Source: Streptomyces cellostaticus (GTDB lineage: Bacteria; Actinomycetota; Actinomycetes; Streptomycetales; Streptomycetaceae). Taken from it: a stretch of 64,000 nt of DNA. Each line of letters starts with the position of its first letter. Within the stretch, counting starts at the first letter, position 1. The notes under the pieces are model-generated. The model was not told where the DNA came from. It searched no databases and worked only from the letters and a program-made list of their open reading frames with translations. The stretch covers positions 34,717-98,716 of the forward strand of contig NZ_JALLIN010000029.1 of NCBI RefSeq assembly GCF_023630175.1, read 5' to 3'. Below, one piece after another: positions 1 to 8,414 of the stretch. Both the position numbers and the translations under genes were made by a program.

Positions 1-361
1 CCGAGACGGGAACCGCCCGGATGCCGTCACCGCTGCCGACGATGACGCGGAGCGTGGGGAAGTAGTCGAGCAGTACCTGCCGGCAGCGGCCACACGGAGG
101 AACGACCCCTCGGTCCCGGTCGCCCACGGCCACGATGGTCTCCAGCTCATGAGCGCCCTGGGCGGCCGCCGCGCCGATGACGACCAGCTCGGCGCAGGGG
201 CCCCCGGTGAAGTGGTAGGCGTTGACCGCGGTGACGATCCGGCCGTCGCGGGCCCGGGCCGCGGCCGCCATGGTGTGGTTTTCGCCCCGGCAGTGTGTGC
301 CGGCCACATGCGCCGCGGCCCGGACGAGTTCGTGGTCCACGGGGTGGTGCTGGGTGGTCAT
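1..361 (-). CDS. Cytidine deaminase-like protein (3' end cut by window edge)
   Basis: Zinc-dependent hydrolytic deaminase of the cytidine/blasticidin-S deaminase fold, expected in the cytoplasm acting on cytidine-type nucleosides. The visible 120 residues hold the catalytic CAE triplet (about residues 56-58, zinc ligand plus proton-shuttling Glu) and the second zinc motif PCGRC (about 89-93), followed by the usual QVLLDY helix. The ATG at 359-361 gives MTTQHHPVDHELVRAAAH, a normal family start. The reading frame is still open at base 1, so the last few residues are missing. Family assignment is firm; the exact substrate cannot be told. Confidence 0.85.
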   Translation of the reverse strand, partial: MTTQHHPVDHELVRAAAHVAGTHCRGENHTMAAAARARDGRIVTAVNAYHFTGGPCAELVVIGAAAAQGAHELETIVAVGDRDRGVVPPCGRCRQVLLDYFPTLRVIVGSGDGIRAVPVS

Positions 362-473
362 CTGCTCCGCCTTCTTCCGGTGTCGGGCGACTTTCGCCCC
401 CGGGGACGGAACCACGCAACCCGATATCGGCGGCGACCCGGTCCGCCGCCCACCTCTCGTCGACCCGGTGGCG

Positions 474-1205
474 TCAGTTCAGGTGCCGGGTGAAGAACCG
501 CACCGAGCTGTCCAGTTCGGTCGCCGGGAGGTCTCCGTGCTTGCCGGGGTTGGCGTGCAGCGTCTTCCGCGCCGACGCCAGGGCGTCGAACAGCGCCAGG
601 CCCGCCGCCCGCGGCACCCGCTCGTCGTCCCACTGCAGCAGGAACTCCACCGGCACGGTGATCCGCGAGGCGACCTCCGCCGACGCCGACGCTCCGCCCA
701 GGCCCAGCACCGCCGCACGGACCCGCGGCTCGGCGGCGACGAAGGGAACCCCGAGCCCACAGCCCAGCGACACACCCCAGTACCCCACCGGGCCGGGACC
801 CACGTACGGAAGGGCCTGCACCGCGTCCAGCGCCGCCCGCCACTCCGGTACGGTCTGGCGGGCCACCAGCGCGTGGAAACCGGCGATCAGCGGGCCCAGT
901 TCCTCACCGGCCTCGGCACGCGCCTGGTTCTCGGTCGCGAGCCGGTCGTACTCCACATGCCTGGGCCGGTCGCCGTGCCCCGGCGCGTCGACCGCCACGA
1001 CGGCGTAATCGCATTCGGTCACGAAGCGGCGCGCGAGGGCCAGGGGGCCGGGGGCCCTCTTGTGCCGGCCACCGCCGTGCCCGATCAGGACGAGTGGACG
1101 AGTGCCCGCGGCACCGTCCGCGGTCCACAGCACGCCCGGGACCTCACCGAGGTGGAAAATTCGTTCGCGGACGCCGTCGGACGACGTCTCGGAGATGAAG
1201 CGCAT
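474..1205 (-). CDS. Alpha/beta hydrolase, dienelactone-hydrolase-like
   Basis: 243-residue cytoplasmic hydrolase; substrate unknown. The oxyanion-hole motif HGGG lies near residues 43-46, the nucleophile elbow G-V-S-L-G places Ser at about 146, and the acid and base are likely the Asp of QWDDERVP and the His near HANPGKH. Upstream on the same strand is a leader with a strong ribosome site (GAGGAGG) and a short frame (1228-1287). A paralogue at 37031-37795 shares the protein architecture and that leader, but has Gly in place of the nucleophile Ser. The start ATG has AAAGG upstream. Confidence 0.75.
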   Translation of the reverse strand: MRFISETSSDGVRERIFHLGEVPGVLWTADGAAGTRPLVLIGHGGGRHKRAPGPLALARRFVTECDYAVVAVDAPGHGDRPRHVEYDRLATENQARAEAGEELGPLIAGFHALVARQTVPEWRAALDAVQALPYVGPGPVGYWGVSLGCGLGVPFVAAEPRVRAAVLGLGGASASAEVASRITVPVEFLLQWDDERVPRAAGLALFDALASARKTLHANPGKHGDLPATELDSSVRFFTRHLN

Positions 1206-1227
1206 GGCCTTGGCCTTTCGGAATGCC

Positions 1228-1287
1228 TTACGCGGGCACTCCCCGGACCGTGCGAGCGAGGGAGTCCCGACCTGTCGAAGCGTTGAT
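1228..1287 (-). other. Leader of the hydrolase gene with degenerate upstream frame
   Basis: Reading leftward, GAGGAGGTGAGAC is followed by ATC AAC GCT TCG ACA and a 19-codon frame ending in TAA, 22 bases before the hydrolase ATG. The paralogous locus at 37852-37905 has the same leader but with ATG AAC GCT GTT TCG ACA, a genuine 17-residue frame. Here the start position reads ATC, so this upstream frame is either initiated from a rare codon or has decayed. The shared leader suggests a common post-transcriptional control; this is inference. Confidence 0.4.
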
Positions 1288-1390
1288 CGGTCTCACCTCC
1301 TCGGTTCGCTGTGGCGCACGACGGCGCCGAACCTATCACGCGCCGCCGCGGGCGGCGCCCCATGGCATCGGGTGCTGTGCCGCGGGCGGG

Positions 1391-2227
1391 TCAGGGGCGT
1401 TCGCAGAGCTGGAGCAGGCCGCCGACGGAGAAGCACAGGGCGCCGGTGAGCGTGCCCCAGTTCGCGATGTCGGCGTTGACGAGGCTGCCGGTGGCGGGAC
1501 GGGTGAAGGCGGCGAGGGCGGAGATCATGAACAGGACCGAGCCGAGCTGGTTCACGGCGACGATCCACCAGCCGAGACCGCGCGGGTGGGCGCAGAGGCG
1601 GCCGCGGTGGCAGATCTCGGTGAAGCCCAGGTGCCCGGAGACCAGGAAGAGCACGCAGCCGACCACGTCGGGCACCCAGATCAGCCGGTTGATCTGCCGA
1701 ACGCTCAGACCCCGCAGGAACGAGTCGATCAGGTTCAGGCCGAACACCAGCGTGCCGGCGAACAGGACGAACGCGCTCAGCCAGTCCACCCGCATCGGCT
1801 CGTAGCTCCACCACCGCCAGCGGAGCGTGCTCAGCCGGCCCTCGGTGTGCACCGGCGCGTTGATCACCTGGAGCAGCGACACGTAGCCGCCGGTGTTGAA
1901 GAACAGGCCCCCGGCGAAGTAGATCGAGGCGGACTTCAGTGCGTCGCCGGAGCCGAACTGGGCGGCTCCCGCGCCCGCCGCGAAGAGGGCTCCGCCGATG
2001 ACGAAGGCGGTCGCCGCGATGGCGTTGAGCCTGCGCAGCCGGCCGACGGACACGGCGTCCGCAGGGGCCTGACGGTCCGGCGCGGCACCGGGTGGCCGGA
2101 CGGTGACGGTTCCGCGCCGCCGTGCGGTCCGTGACTCCCACACCACGGTGTCGCCGCCGGGGCGGCGCCACGTCCGCCTGGTGACGAACGGTCCCGCGCC
2201 CTCGGCACGCTGCTCCGGCTGCCCCAC
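1391..2227 (-). CDS. Multi-pass membrane protein, YrhK-like
   Basis: 278 residues of unknown function. A basic, proline-rich N-terminal 60 residues precede about five hydrophobic segments: AATAFVIGGALFAAGAGA, SIYFAGGLFFNTGGYVSLL, LSAFVLFAGTLVFGLNLI, IWVPDVVGCVLFLVSGHLG and a C-terminal pair ending in GALCFSVGGLLQL. The pattern (paired helices with G-rich faces and N..GG.L.L.) resembles YrhK-type domains, a weak resemblance judged by eye. The true start could lie further in (about residue 60), because the first stretch is unusually basic for such proteins. It stands alone between inverted neighbours. Confidence 0.55.
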   Translation of the reverse strand: MGQPEQRAEGAGPFVTRRTWRRPGGDTVVWESRTARRRGTVTVRPPGAAPDRQAPADAVSVGRLRRLNAIAATAFVIGGALFAAGAGAAQFGSGDALKSASIYFAGGLFFNTGGYVSLLQVINAPVHTEGRLSTLRWRWWSYEPMRVDWLSAFVLFAGTLVFGLNLIDSFLRGLSVRQINRLIWVPDVVGCVLFLVSGHLGFTEICHRGRLCAHPRGLGWWIVAVNQLGSVLFMISALAAFTRPATGSLVNADIANWGTLTGALCFSVGGLLQLCERP

Positions 2228-2279
2228 GCGTCGAGGCTAGACGGCGGTCGCCCCCGCGAGGTCCGCGAAACGCGAGCCG

Positions 2280-2356
2280 GTGTCAGCGAGTGTCATCGAG
2301 CGCACGCCGTCGATGGGATGTCATCGAACGAGTGTCGTCCAAACAAGTGTCATCGG
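2280..2356. repeat. Five spaced copies of GTGTCATCGA-type decamer
   Basis: Copies or near copies of GTGTCATCGA start at 2280 (GTGTCAGCGA), 2290, 2318 (ATGTCATCGA), 2332 (GTGTCGTCC) and 2347 (GTGTCATCGG). They lie in the gap between the membrane-protein start (2227) and the end of the GlxA-type regulator (2521). Just to the right, GGTCCGGCGGGAAG occurs twice in tandem near 2400-2432. A cluster of short direct repeats at a promoter suggests a multi-site regulator, but no such regulator is known here. Confidence 0.35.
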
Positions 2357-2520
2357 GGCGACGGATGTGGCAGTCCTGGTGGTGTCGGACACCCCTGCGG
2401 TCCGGCGGGAAGTTCCGTGGTCCGGCGGGAAGCCCGGCGGACCGGGCGGACGCCGGTCGCCCTGGGCGGTCAGGGCCACCTCGCCGGGTCCCCGGTCGGT
2501 AGGGAGACCGGCGGGCGGCC

Positions 2521-3564
2521 TCACACGGGCGCGGCGAGGTCGTTGGGGCTGAAGGCGCGACGGTAGGCGGCGGGGGAGACCCCGAACGTGGTGCGCATGT
2601 GCGCGCGCAGGGAGTTCGCGGAGCCGAAGCCGGCCCGGTGCGCGACCAGGTCGATGGGCAGATCGGTGGTCTCCAGCAACTGCTTCGCCAGTTCCAGGCG
2701 TTGCGCGGTGAGCCACTGCACCGGGGTCATGCCGACCTCGTCGCGGAACCGCCGGGTGAAGGTCCGCAGGCTCATCCGGGCGTGTTCGGCGAGCTGGAGC
2801 AGGGACAGCGGCTCGCCGAGGTGCTCCAGCGCCCAGGCGCGGGTGGCGGTGGTGCTGGCGACAGTGGGTTCCGGGACCGGGCGGTCGATGTACTGGGCCT
2901 GGCCGCCGTCCCGCCACGGCGGCACGACACACATGCGGGCGGCCCGGTTGGCCAGGGCCGCACCGTGGTCGCGCCGGATCATGTGCAGGCACAGGTCGAC
3001 ACCGGCGGCCACGCCCGCCGAGGTCAGCACGTCGCCGTCGTCGACGAACAGCACCTCCTCGTCCAGCCTGACCTTCGGGTAGGCGCGGCGGAACTCCGGC
3101 GCCAGGTTCCAGTGGGTGGTGGCCGGCCGGCCGTCCAGCAGCCCCGCGGCGGCCAGTACGTAGGAGCCGGTGCAGATCGACACCAGACGGGTGCCGGGCC
3201 GGATGCCGGCGATGGCCGCCGTCACCTCGGGGGGCAGCGGGCCGCCGCGACCCAGCTCGGGCATGGCGTGCGTGGGAGGGACGATCACGGTGTCCGCGGC
3301 GGCCAGGGCCTCGGGCCCGGCGGCGGGCTGCACGGTGAATCCCGCGTCGCTGAGGACCGGGGCACCGTCGGCGGTGCAGACGGTGACGTCGTAGAGAGGC
3401 TGTCCGTCGCAGTCCGTCACGCTGCCGAACACGCGGGAGGGGATACCGAGTTCGAAGGGCGGGACGCCGGGCAGGGCGAGCACGGCGATCCGGTGCCGGC
3501 GGGGCGACGGCGCCACCGCGCGGTCGGGTGCGCCCGTCGTCAGCGAGGCACGCGTTTCACTCAT
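2521..3564 (-). CDS. GlxA-type transcriptional regulator (DJ-1/PfpI + AraC HTH)
   Basis: 347-residue one-component regulator. Residues about 25-200 form a DJ-1/PfpI glutamine-amidotransferase-like sensor fold (HRIAVLALPGVPPFELGIP; the nucleophile-elbow region reads SICTGSYVLAAAG, so the conserved Cys is present). Residues about 240-340 are an AraC/XylS double HTH (LAEHARMSLRTFTRRFRDE, then LVAHRAGFGSANSLRAH). It is divergent from the oxidoreductase at 3695, with a dyad between them (3580-3606), a classical arrangement for a regulator and its target. The effector is unknown. Confidence 0.85.
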   Translation of the reverse strand: MSETRASLTTGAPDRAVAPSPRRHRIAVLALPGVPPFELGIPSRVFGSVTDCDGQPLYDVTVCTADGAPVLSDAGFTVQPAAGPEALAAADTVIVPPTHAMPELGRGGPLPPEVTAAIAGIRPGTRLVSICTGSYVLAAAGLLDGRPATTHWNLAPEFRRAYPKVRLDEEVLFVDDGDVLTSAGVAAGVDLCLHMIRRDHGAALANRAARMCVVPPWRDGGQAQYIDRPVPEPTVASTTATRAWALEHLGEPLSLLQLAEHARMSLRTFTRRFRDEVGMTPVQWLTAQRLELAKQLLETTDLPIDLVAHRAGFGSANSLRAHMRTTFGVSPAAYRRAFSPNDLAAPV

Positions 3565-3579
3565 GGCCAGATCCTGTCA

Positions 3580-3606
3580 CATGGTGGCCGGACGGCCAAC
3601 ACCATG
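3580..3606. promoter_or_regulatory. Dyad operator between regulator and oxidoreductase
   Basis: CATGGTG (3580-3586) and CACCATG (3600-3606) form a perfect 7-bp inverted repeat, with GGCC on each side of the centre. It lies 15 bases upstream of the GlxA-type regulator's start and 88 bases before the MDR gene, so one protein bound here could govern both. Assignment to that regulator is inference. Confidence 0.45.
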
Positions 3607-3694
3607 ACGGGCGCTTCTCCCGGATCGTGGACCGCGTCGCGCCGGGGAGGTCCCGGTGACGCACGGATTCGAGACGGAAGTCGAGGGAGTCGGC

Positions 3695-4618
3695 ATGCGA
3701 GCGGTGGTCGTGGAGCAGTGGGGCGGACCGGAGAACCTGGTCCAGCGCGAGGTCGAGCGCCCCGAGCCGGGACTGAACGAGGTTCTGGTGCGGGTGCACG
3801 CGGCCGGAGTGAACCCGGTGGACTGGAAGACCCGCGCCGGTGGAGCGCTCATCGACTGGGGCACCGTCCCCGCCGTCGGCTGGGACGTGTCCGGAACCGT
3901 CGAGGCCGTCGGACCGGGCGTGGGGATGTGGCGTCCCGGCGACGAGGTGTTCGGGATGCCGCTGTTCCCGCGCCAGGCGGGCGCCTACGCCGAGTACGTG
4001 CTGGCGCCCGCCCGGCACCTCGCCGCCAAGCCGGCCGGCCTCACCCACGTGGAGGCGGCCGCCCTGCCGCTGGCCGCGCTGACCGCCTGGCAGGCTCTGG
4101 TCGACACGGCGGACGTGCGCCCGGGCGAGCGGGTCCTGGTGCACGCGGCGGGCGGCGGCGTCGGCCACTTCGCGGTGCAGATCGCCAAGGCCCGCGGGGC
4201 GTACGTCATCGGCACCGCCGGCGCCGGCAAGCACGACCTGGTCCGTTCGCTGGGCGCGGACGAGGTGATCGACTACCGCGCGGTGCGGTTCGAGGACGTC
4301 GTGGGCGACGTCGACGTGGTGCTCGACGGACTCGGCGGGGAGACGGCCGAGCGCTCGGTGAAGGTGCTCCGGCCGGGCGGCCGGCTGGTCACCCTGCCCG
4401 GCCCCGACGACGTACCCGCGGCCCCCGGCGGGGTCCGGGCGGTGTGGATGCTGGTGGAGCCCGACCACCTGGGCCTGCGCGAGATCGCCGCGCTGGTGGA
4501 GCGGGGCGCTCTGAAGCCCGTGGTGGAGACGGTCCTGCCGCTGGCGGACGCGGCGAAGGCGCACGAGACCGGCGAGCGGGGCCGGACCGCGGGCAAGATC
4601 GTCCTGTCGGTCGTCTGA
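3695..4618 (+). CDS. NADP-dependent MDR-family oxidoreductase (zinc-free, quinone-oxidoreductase type)
   Basis: 307-residue medium-chain reductase. It has the GroES-like N-terminus (MRAVVVEQWGGPENLV; VHAAGVNPVDWKTRAG), a nucleotide-binding domain with AAGGGVGHFAVQIAKA (AxGGVGxxAxQ), and the late motif GGRLVTLPGP. No structural zinc cysteines are seen, as expected for quinone/enoyl reductases of this branch. ATG 3695 is preferred over a GTG 39 bases upstream because GAGGGAG sits 7 bases before it. It is divergent from, and probably controlled by, the GlxA-type regulator. The tRNA-like gene lies 46 bases downstream on the other strand. Confidence 0.85.
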   Translation: MRAVVVEQWGGPENLVQREVERPEPGLNEVLVRVHAAGVNPVDWKTRAGGALIDWGTVPAVGWDVSGTVEAVGPGVGMWRPGDEVFGMPLFPRQAGAYAEYVLAPARHLAAKPAGLTHVEAAALPLAALTAWQALVDTADVRPGERVLVHAAGGGVGHFAVQIAKARGAYVIGTAGAGKHDLVRSLGADEVIDYRAVRFEDVVGDVDVVLDGLGGETAERSVKVLRPGGRLVTLPGPDDVPAAPGGVRAVWMLVEPDHLGLREIAALVERGALKPVVETVLPLADAAKAHETGERGRTAGKIVLSVV

Positions 4619-4664
4619 GGCCCGGCCGCGCCCTCACCGGGCGGGCCGGGGCGGGTGCCGCCGG

Positions 4665-4761
<97 letters not shown>

Positions 4762-5195
4762 TCGTTCCCGGCCCGGTGTTCTCCCGGCCCGTTCACCTGC
4801 ACAAGACTGGCAGGCTCCCCTGACGGGCGGCTGACGCGTCCCTGACATGGGCGGGCAGGGCGTGGGCGGCGGGGCATGGGCGCGGGCTCGGCGCGGCTCA
4901 CGTGCCCGCGCCCATGCCCTGCCCGGCGCGGTGCGTTCCCCGTCGTCGCGGCTCCGGCGTGCCGGACCCGGCCGGCAAGGCCCTGGTGGGCTCCCGGCCG
5001 CCGTGTTCGACGACCGGCGCGCCACGGCGCCGGGTCCGGAACTCGGCCCCGGCGCCGCCCCCCTCGGCGGTCCGTCCCACCGATGCCCCCGGCGCCCCCT
5101 GGGCGGCGCGCCCGCCCGCCCGCGCCGGTGGCCGCCCTCCCCGCGATGTGAATTTCGGTGGCGGACCTGGGACGTCGGTCAGCATCATGCGACGC
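4762..5195. other. Intergenic stretch, 434 bases
   Basis: Extremely GC-rich sequence between the tRNA-like gene and the DUF664 gene. Several frames stay open by composition only and none shows protein-like character. The one structured item is the long hairpin at 4872-4919. No convincing promoter seen. Confidence 0.5.
4872..4919. terminator. 16-bp perfect inverted repeat
   Basis: GGGCATGGGCGCGGGC (4872-4887) is exactly complementary to 4904-4919 with a 16-base loop. There is no T-tract, which is common for Streptomyces terminators. It lies about 110 bases upstream of the 5' end of the tRNA-like gene and 277 bases before the DUF664 gene, so its partner gene is unclear. Confidence 0.5.
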
Positions 5196-5753
5196 ATGAG
5201 TGAACAGCCAGCGCGTTGGACCCGGGCGACCGTCTACCCCGACATGTGGACCGACCCGGACGAGGACCCCCGCGACAACGGCAACAGTCCGGACGGCGAA
5301 CTCGCCACGCTGCAGGACTTCTTGGCGAACTACCGCATGACCCTGCGGATGAAGTGCGAGGGCCTTGACGCGGACCGGCTGGCCCGCAGGTCGGTCCCGC
5401 CCTCGACCATGTCGCTGCTCGGCCTGCTCCGCCACCTCGCCGAGGTGGAGCGGGACTGGCGCAACTGGCTCGGTGACGACGAACCACTGCCGAAGCTGTA
5501 CGGCGCGAGGGACGCGGACTTCCTCGGAGCCGTCGCCGAGCAGGCGGTCGTCGACGCGGCCCACGCCGACCTGGAACGCGAGCAGGCCGCGACCGACGCC
5601 GCGCTGGCCGGGTACGCCGACCTGGGCGAACGCGTCGGCAGGGACCGGATCGCCATTCGCGAACTCATGGTGCACCGGATCGACGAGTACGCCCGCCACT
5701 GCGGACACGCCGACCTGCTGCGCGAACGCATCGACGGACGAGTGGGCCAGTGA
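5196..5753 (+). CDS. DinB-fold DUF664 protein (mycothiol-transferase type)
   Basis: 185-residue four-helix-bundle protein of the DinB/DUF664 group, which in actinomycetes are mostly predicted mycothiol-dependent transferases. Conserved features are the N-terminal WTRATVYPDMWTDPDED segment, the metal-ligand helix LLRHLAEVERDW (His about 78), and the C-terminal VHRIDEYARHCGHADLLRE with two further histidines, fitting a triad of metal-binding His. ATG 5196 is chosen; an in-frame ATG at 5187 would add three residues and neither has a clear ribosome site. The substrate is unknown. Confidence 0.8.
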   Translation: MSEQPARWTRATVYPDMWTDPDEDPRDNGNSPDGELATLQDFLANYRMTLRMKCEGLDADRLARRSVPPSTMSLLGLLRHLAEVERDWRNWLGDDEPLPKLYGARDADFLGAVAEQAVVDAAHADLEREQAATDAALAGYADLGERVGRDRIAIRELMVHRIDEYARHCGHADLLRERIDGRVGQ

Positions 5754-6221
5754 GTACCCGCCGCCGGCACGTGGCGACGACGGGCGAGGCGGCCGTCGGG
5801 GCGCTGCGGTACTGAGCCCGCCTCCCTCCGGACCCGCGATCCCCACGGCGCGAGGGCCCCGGCATGCGCCCCGCGGGGCCGGATCGGAACGCCGTTCCGG
5901 GCGGAGAAGGTGATGCGTCCCATAGGAGCCATGTCACGTCCTATGTCGGATCGTAGAGGTGATTCGTGGTGGACGCGGCCTCTTGGGTGCGAGAAGTCCG
6001 ATATGCGATTTCTCTACGCTCTCGGGTAGTAGGTCACACTCTTGCGCGGTTTCGGCATGCCGCCAAACATGGTGGTCGTTGCCCCGCGAGCCGTGGGGCC
6101 GACCGGGCGAACACCACCGGGCATGCCCGCTGCGTCCCGCAGCACGGGCCCCGGTCCGAAGCCCGCACCGTGACCGGCACCCGGCCGGCGCCTCCCAGAC
6201 GTCCCCAGGAGTTCCTCTTAC
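5754..6221. other. Long 5' region of the SLT gene
   Basis: 468 bases without a credible gene. The central part (about 5910-6060) is less GC-rich than its surroundings and holds two dyads (5885-5899 and 5921-5945). SLT-type wall hydrolase genes of Streptomyces are often controlled by cyclic-di-AMP (ydaO) riboswitches. I looked for that motif's conserved blocks and did not recognise them. The last bases, CCAGGAGTTCCTCTTAC, carry the ribosome site AGGAG for the ATG at 6222. Confidence 0.45.
5885..5945. promoter_or_regulatory. Two dyad elements upstream of the SLT gene
   Basis: CGGAAC-GCC-GTTCCG (5885-5899) is a perfect 6-bp dyad. CATAGGA (5921-5927) pairs exactly with TCCTATG (5939-5945) across 11 bases. 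Both lie in the AT-richer part of the long leader and look like protein operators; no binding protein can be named. Confidence 0.4.
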
Positions 6222-6743
6222 ATGACCGCGATCACCGCCAACCGCCGCCTTGCCCGCCTGCGCACCCTCGCTCTGACCGGCATCGCCACGACCGGCGCCG
6301 CGACCGCGGCCCTCACGCTGATGCCGGCCTCCGCGCAGGCCGCCGAGGCACCGAAGACCGCCCACGCCGTCGCGGCTTCCTCGCGCGACGGCCAGGCCGA
6401 CGCCAAGGGCTCCACCGGCAGCACCGGCAAGCTCGACGGCTGGATCAAGAAGTCGCTGGCCATCATGAAGGAGAAGGGCATCCCGGGCAGCTACGAGGGC
6501 CTGCACCGCAACATCATGCGCGAGTCCAGCGGCAACCCCGACGCCCAGAACAACTGGGACGTGAACGCGCGGAACGGCATCCCGTCCAAGGGCCTGCTCC
6601 AGGTGATCGAGCCCACCTTCAAGGCCTACCACGTCGACGGCACCTCCAACCGCATCACCGACCCCGTCGCGAACATCACCGCCGCCGCCAACTACGCCGC
6701 GGACCGCTACGGTTCCATCGACAACGTCGACTCCGCGTACTGA
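6222..6743 (+). CDS. Secreted transglycosylase SLT-domain protein
   Basis: 173-residue cell-wall protein predicted to cleave peptidoglycan glycan strands outside the cell. Residues 1-40 are a classical signal peptide (NRRLARLRTLALTG, hydrophobic core, ASAQAA cleavage site). The SLT/lysozyme-like domain follows at about 68-173: the catalytic Glu lies in NIMRESSGNPDAQN, followed by the family block GIPSKGLLQVIEPTFKAY and the C-terminal DPVANITAAANYAADRYGS. The long regulated leader agrees with growth-phase control of wall hydrolases. It resembles the small SLT proteins common in Streptomyces. Confidence 0.88.
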   Translation: MTAITANRRLARLRTLALTGIATTGAATAALTLMPASAQAAEAPKTAHAVAASSRDGQADAKGSTGSTGKLDGWIKKSLAIMKEKGIPGSYEGLHRNIMRESSGNPDAQNNWDVNARNGIPSKGLLQVIEPTFKAYHVDGTSNRITDPVANITAAANYAADRYGSIDNVDSAY

Positions 6744-6882
6744 GCACCGCTCGTGAAAGCGGCCGCCCGGCAGTCGGTGCGGGACCGCCGACCGCCCGGC
6801 AGTGCCCACCGAGCCCGCGACCGGGTGGGACCCCGCTCCCCGATCCGGCCCGATCCGGACGGCAGACCCTAGACTGACGGGC

Positions 6883-7266
6883 ATGGCATGCCGCATCAGT
6901 GAGTTGGTACTCGACGCCGCGGATCCCGAGCGGCTCGCCGCGTTCTGGAGCGAGGTCCTCGGCTACGTCGAACTCGGCCGCGAGGACGACGGGAGCATCG
7001 AGATCGGGCCGCCCGACACCGGATTCGGTGGCCCGCAGCCCACCCTGGTCCTCAGTCCCAGCGACGACCCGCGGACCGGGAAGCTGCCGCTGCACATCGA
7101 CGTGAGCGCCACCGACCGTGATCAGGACGCCGAGCTGGAGCGGTTGCTCGCTCTCGGCGCCGAGCGGGCCGACGTCGGTCAGACCGGCTCCGAGGGCTGG
7201 CACGTCCTAGCCGATCCGGAAGGCAACGAATTCTGCCTCCTGCGCAGGCGCATCCAGCCCCTCTGA
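6883..7266 (+). CDS. VOC-superfamily (glyoxalase-like) protein
   Basis: 127 residues, one full vicinal-oxygen-chelate unit of two beta-alpha-beta-beta-beta motifs (ISELVLDAADPERLAAFWSEVLGY first; LHIDVSATDRDQDAELERLLALGA second; ending WHVLADPEGNEFCLL). It belongs to the small VOC proteins that are often annotated as glyoxalase-like; the reaction is unknown. ATG 6883 is chosen because homology begins there. TAGACT at about 6870 could be a -10 box, so the message may be nearly leaderless. Confidence 0.8.
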   Translation: MACRISELVLDAADPERLAAFWSEVLGYVELGREDDGSIEIGPPDTGFGGPQPTLVLSPSDDPRTGKLPLHIDVSATDRDQDAELERLLALGAERADVGQTGSEGWHVLADPEGNEFCLLRRRIQPL

Positions 7267-7395
7267 GCCGTGCGCCGCCGCGCCGAGCCGCACGCCTCGG
7301 ACCGAACTCGGTTCCGCGTGCCGGGAATTGCGGCCGCGACGGGCCGGGTGGCGGCCCCTCCGTCTCCCACACCGCGCGCCGCGTCGGGCCGCGGC

Positions 7396-8223
7396 TCAGG
7401 GCGCGGTGAACAACGTGGGGAAGCGTGGACCGAGCCAGGGCCTGCGACCCCAGACGATGATCCGGCCCCGGGCGAGGGCACGCCACGGATCGACCCGGCC
7501 GAGCGCGATGAGCAGGAAGGCGACGGGGTCGAGCAGAATGGTGCAGTCCACACCCGGCGACGACGGGCCCGGCGTCACCCGCACGGCACCGCCGGCGAGC
7601 GTCACGCAGAACGCCTCCCCGCCCCGCAGCCGGATCCGGTAACGGGCCTCCAGTCCGGCCGTGGCTTCGGGATCGGCCACACGCGGCATGACCGAGAGCA
7701 TGAACGGCATGCACAGGTTCACCCGTGCCCGGTCGACCATGTGCGGGCGCCTCATGGCGCGTGCCAGGTCGTAGCCGTGGCCGAGCATGTGCGTGAGCAG
7801 GTACGACGCGAGAACGGGCCGGCTCATCGGGCCCAGCGGCGTGGCGGGCGCCCGGCCGTCGGCCGCGGATCCCGGCGGCGCCTCCAGGAACCTCTCGCAC
7901 TGCTCCGTGATCATCGTCGCGAGCGGCTCCGCCCGGCGCTCCGTGAAGGCGGCGAGGGACTCCGCGTTGGCGGCGGCGAGACTCTGCGGCGTCCCGTCAC
8001 CGTACGGACGCTCCCGCCCGGCCGCCAGATCGGCCATCAGCTCGTTCGCCACGGCCAGGTGCGCGGCGACCTCACCGACGGTCCACTCCGACCCCGGTAC
8101 GGCAAGCGCCGTGTCACCCGCGCTCCGGACCAGTGTGGCGATCTCCTCGGCGGTGCCCCGGATCGCCCGCTCCAGCCCCTCGGGCCAGGTCCACGACCCG
8201 TCCTGCTGTTCCGACATGTGCAC
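7396..8223 (-). CDS. MDMPI-type mycothiol-dependent protein with SCP2-like tail
   Basis: 275 residues of the maleylpyruvate-isomerase-like family, an actinomycete group whose characterised members use mycothiol. The N-terminal DinB-fold domain reads LVRSAGDTALAVPGSEWTVGEVAAHLAVANEL, with the first conserved His. A second His motif is LLTHMLGHGYDLARA. The C-terminal about 100 residues look like the SCP2 sterol-carrier fold (CTILLDPVAFLLIALGRVDP). GTG 8223 has GGAG 8 bases upstream; the ATG two codons later is an alternative. It stands alone on its strand. Confidence 0.75.
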   Translation of the reverse strand: MHMSEQQDGSWTWPEGLERAIRGTAEEIATLVRSAGDTALAVPGSEWTVGEVAAHLAVANELMADLAAGRERPYGDGTPQSLAAANAESLAAFTERRAEPLATMITEQCERFLEAPPGSAADGRAPATPLGPMSRPVLASYLLTHMLGHGYDLARAMRRPHMVDRARVNLCMPFMLSVMPRVADPEATAGLEARYRIRLRGGEAFCVTLAGGAVRVTPGPSSPGVDCTILLDPVAFLLIALGRVDPWRALARGRIIVWGRRPWLGPRFPTLFTAP

Positions 8224-8414
8224 GCAGCTCGCTCCACTTCACCGTCCGCCGCGCACGCCGCATGCCGACGGAGCTGGTACCCAACCAGACCAGGTGGCGC
8301 ACGGCAAGCCTTCGCACGCCCCGCCCCGGTCCCGCTGGCCGGCGGCCCGGCCGTCGACCGGGAACACCGGTGCACGGTGTGCCGCCGACCGGCCGGGAGT
8401 CCCTCCGCCCGGCG

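Noticed and set aside
5754..6221. Cyclic-di-AMP (ydaO) riboswitch before the SLT gene
   Set aside because: Expected from biology but the conserved sequence blocks were not found by eye.
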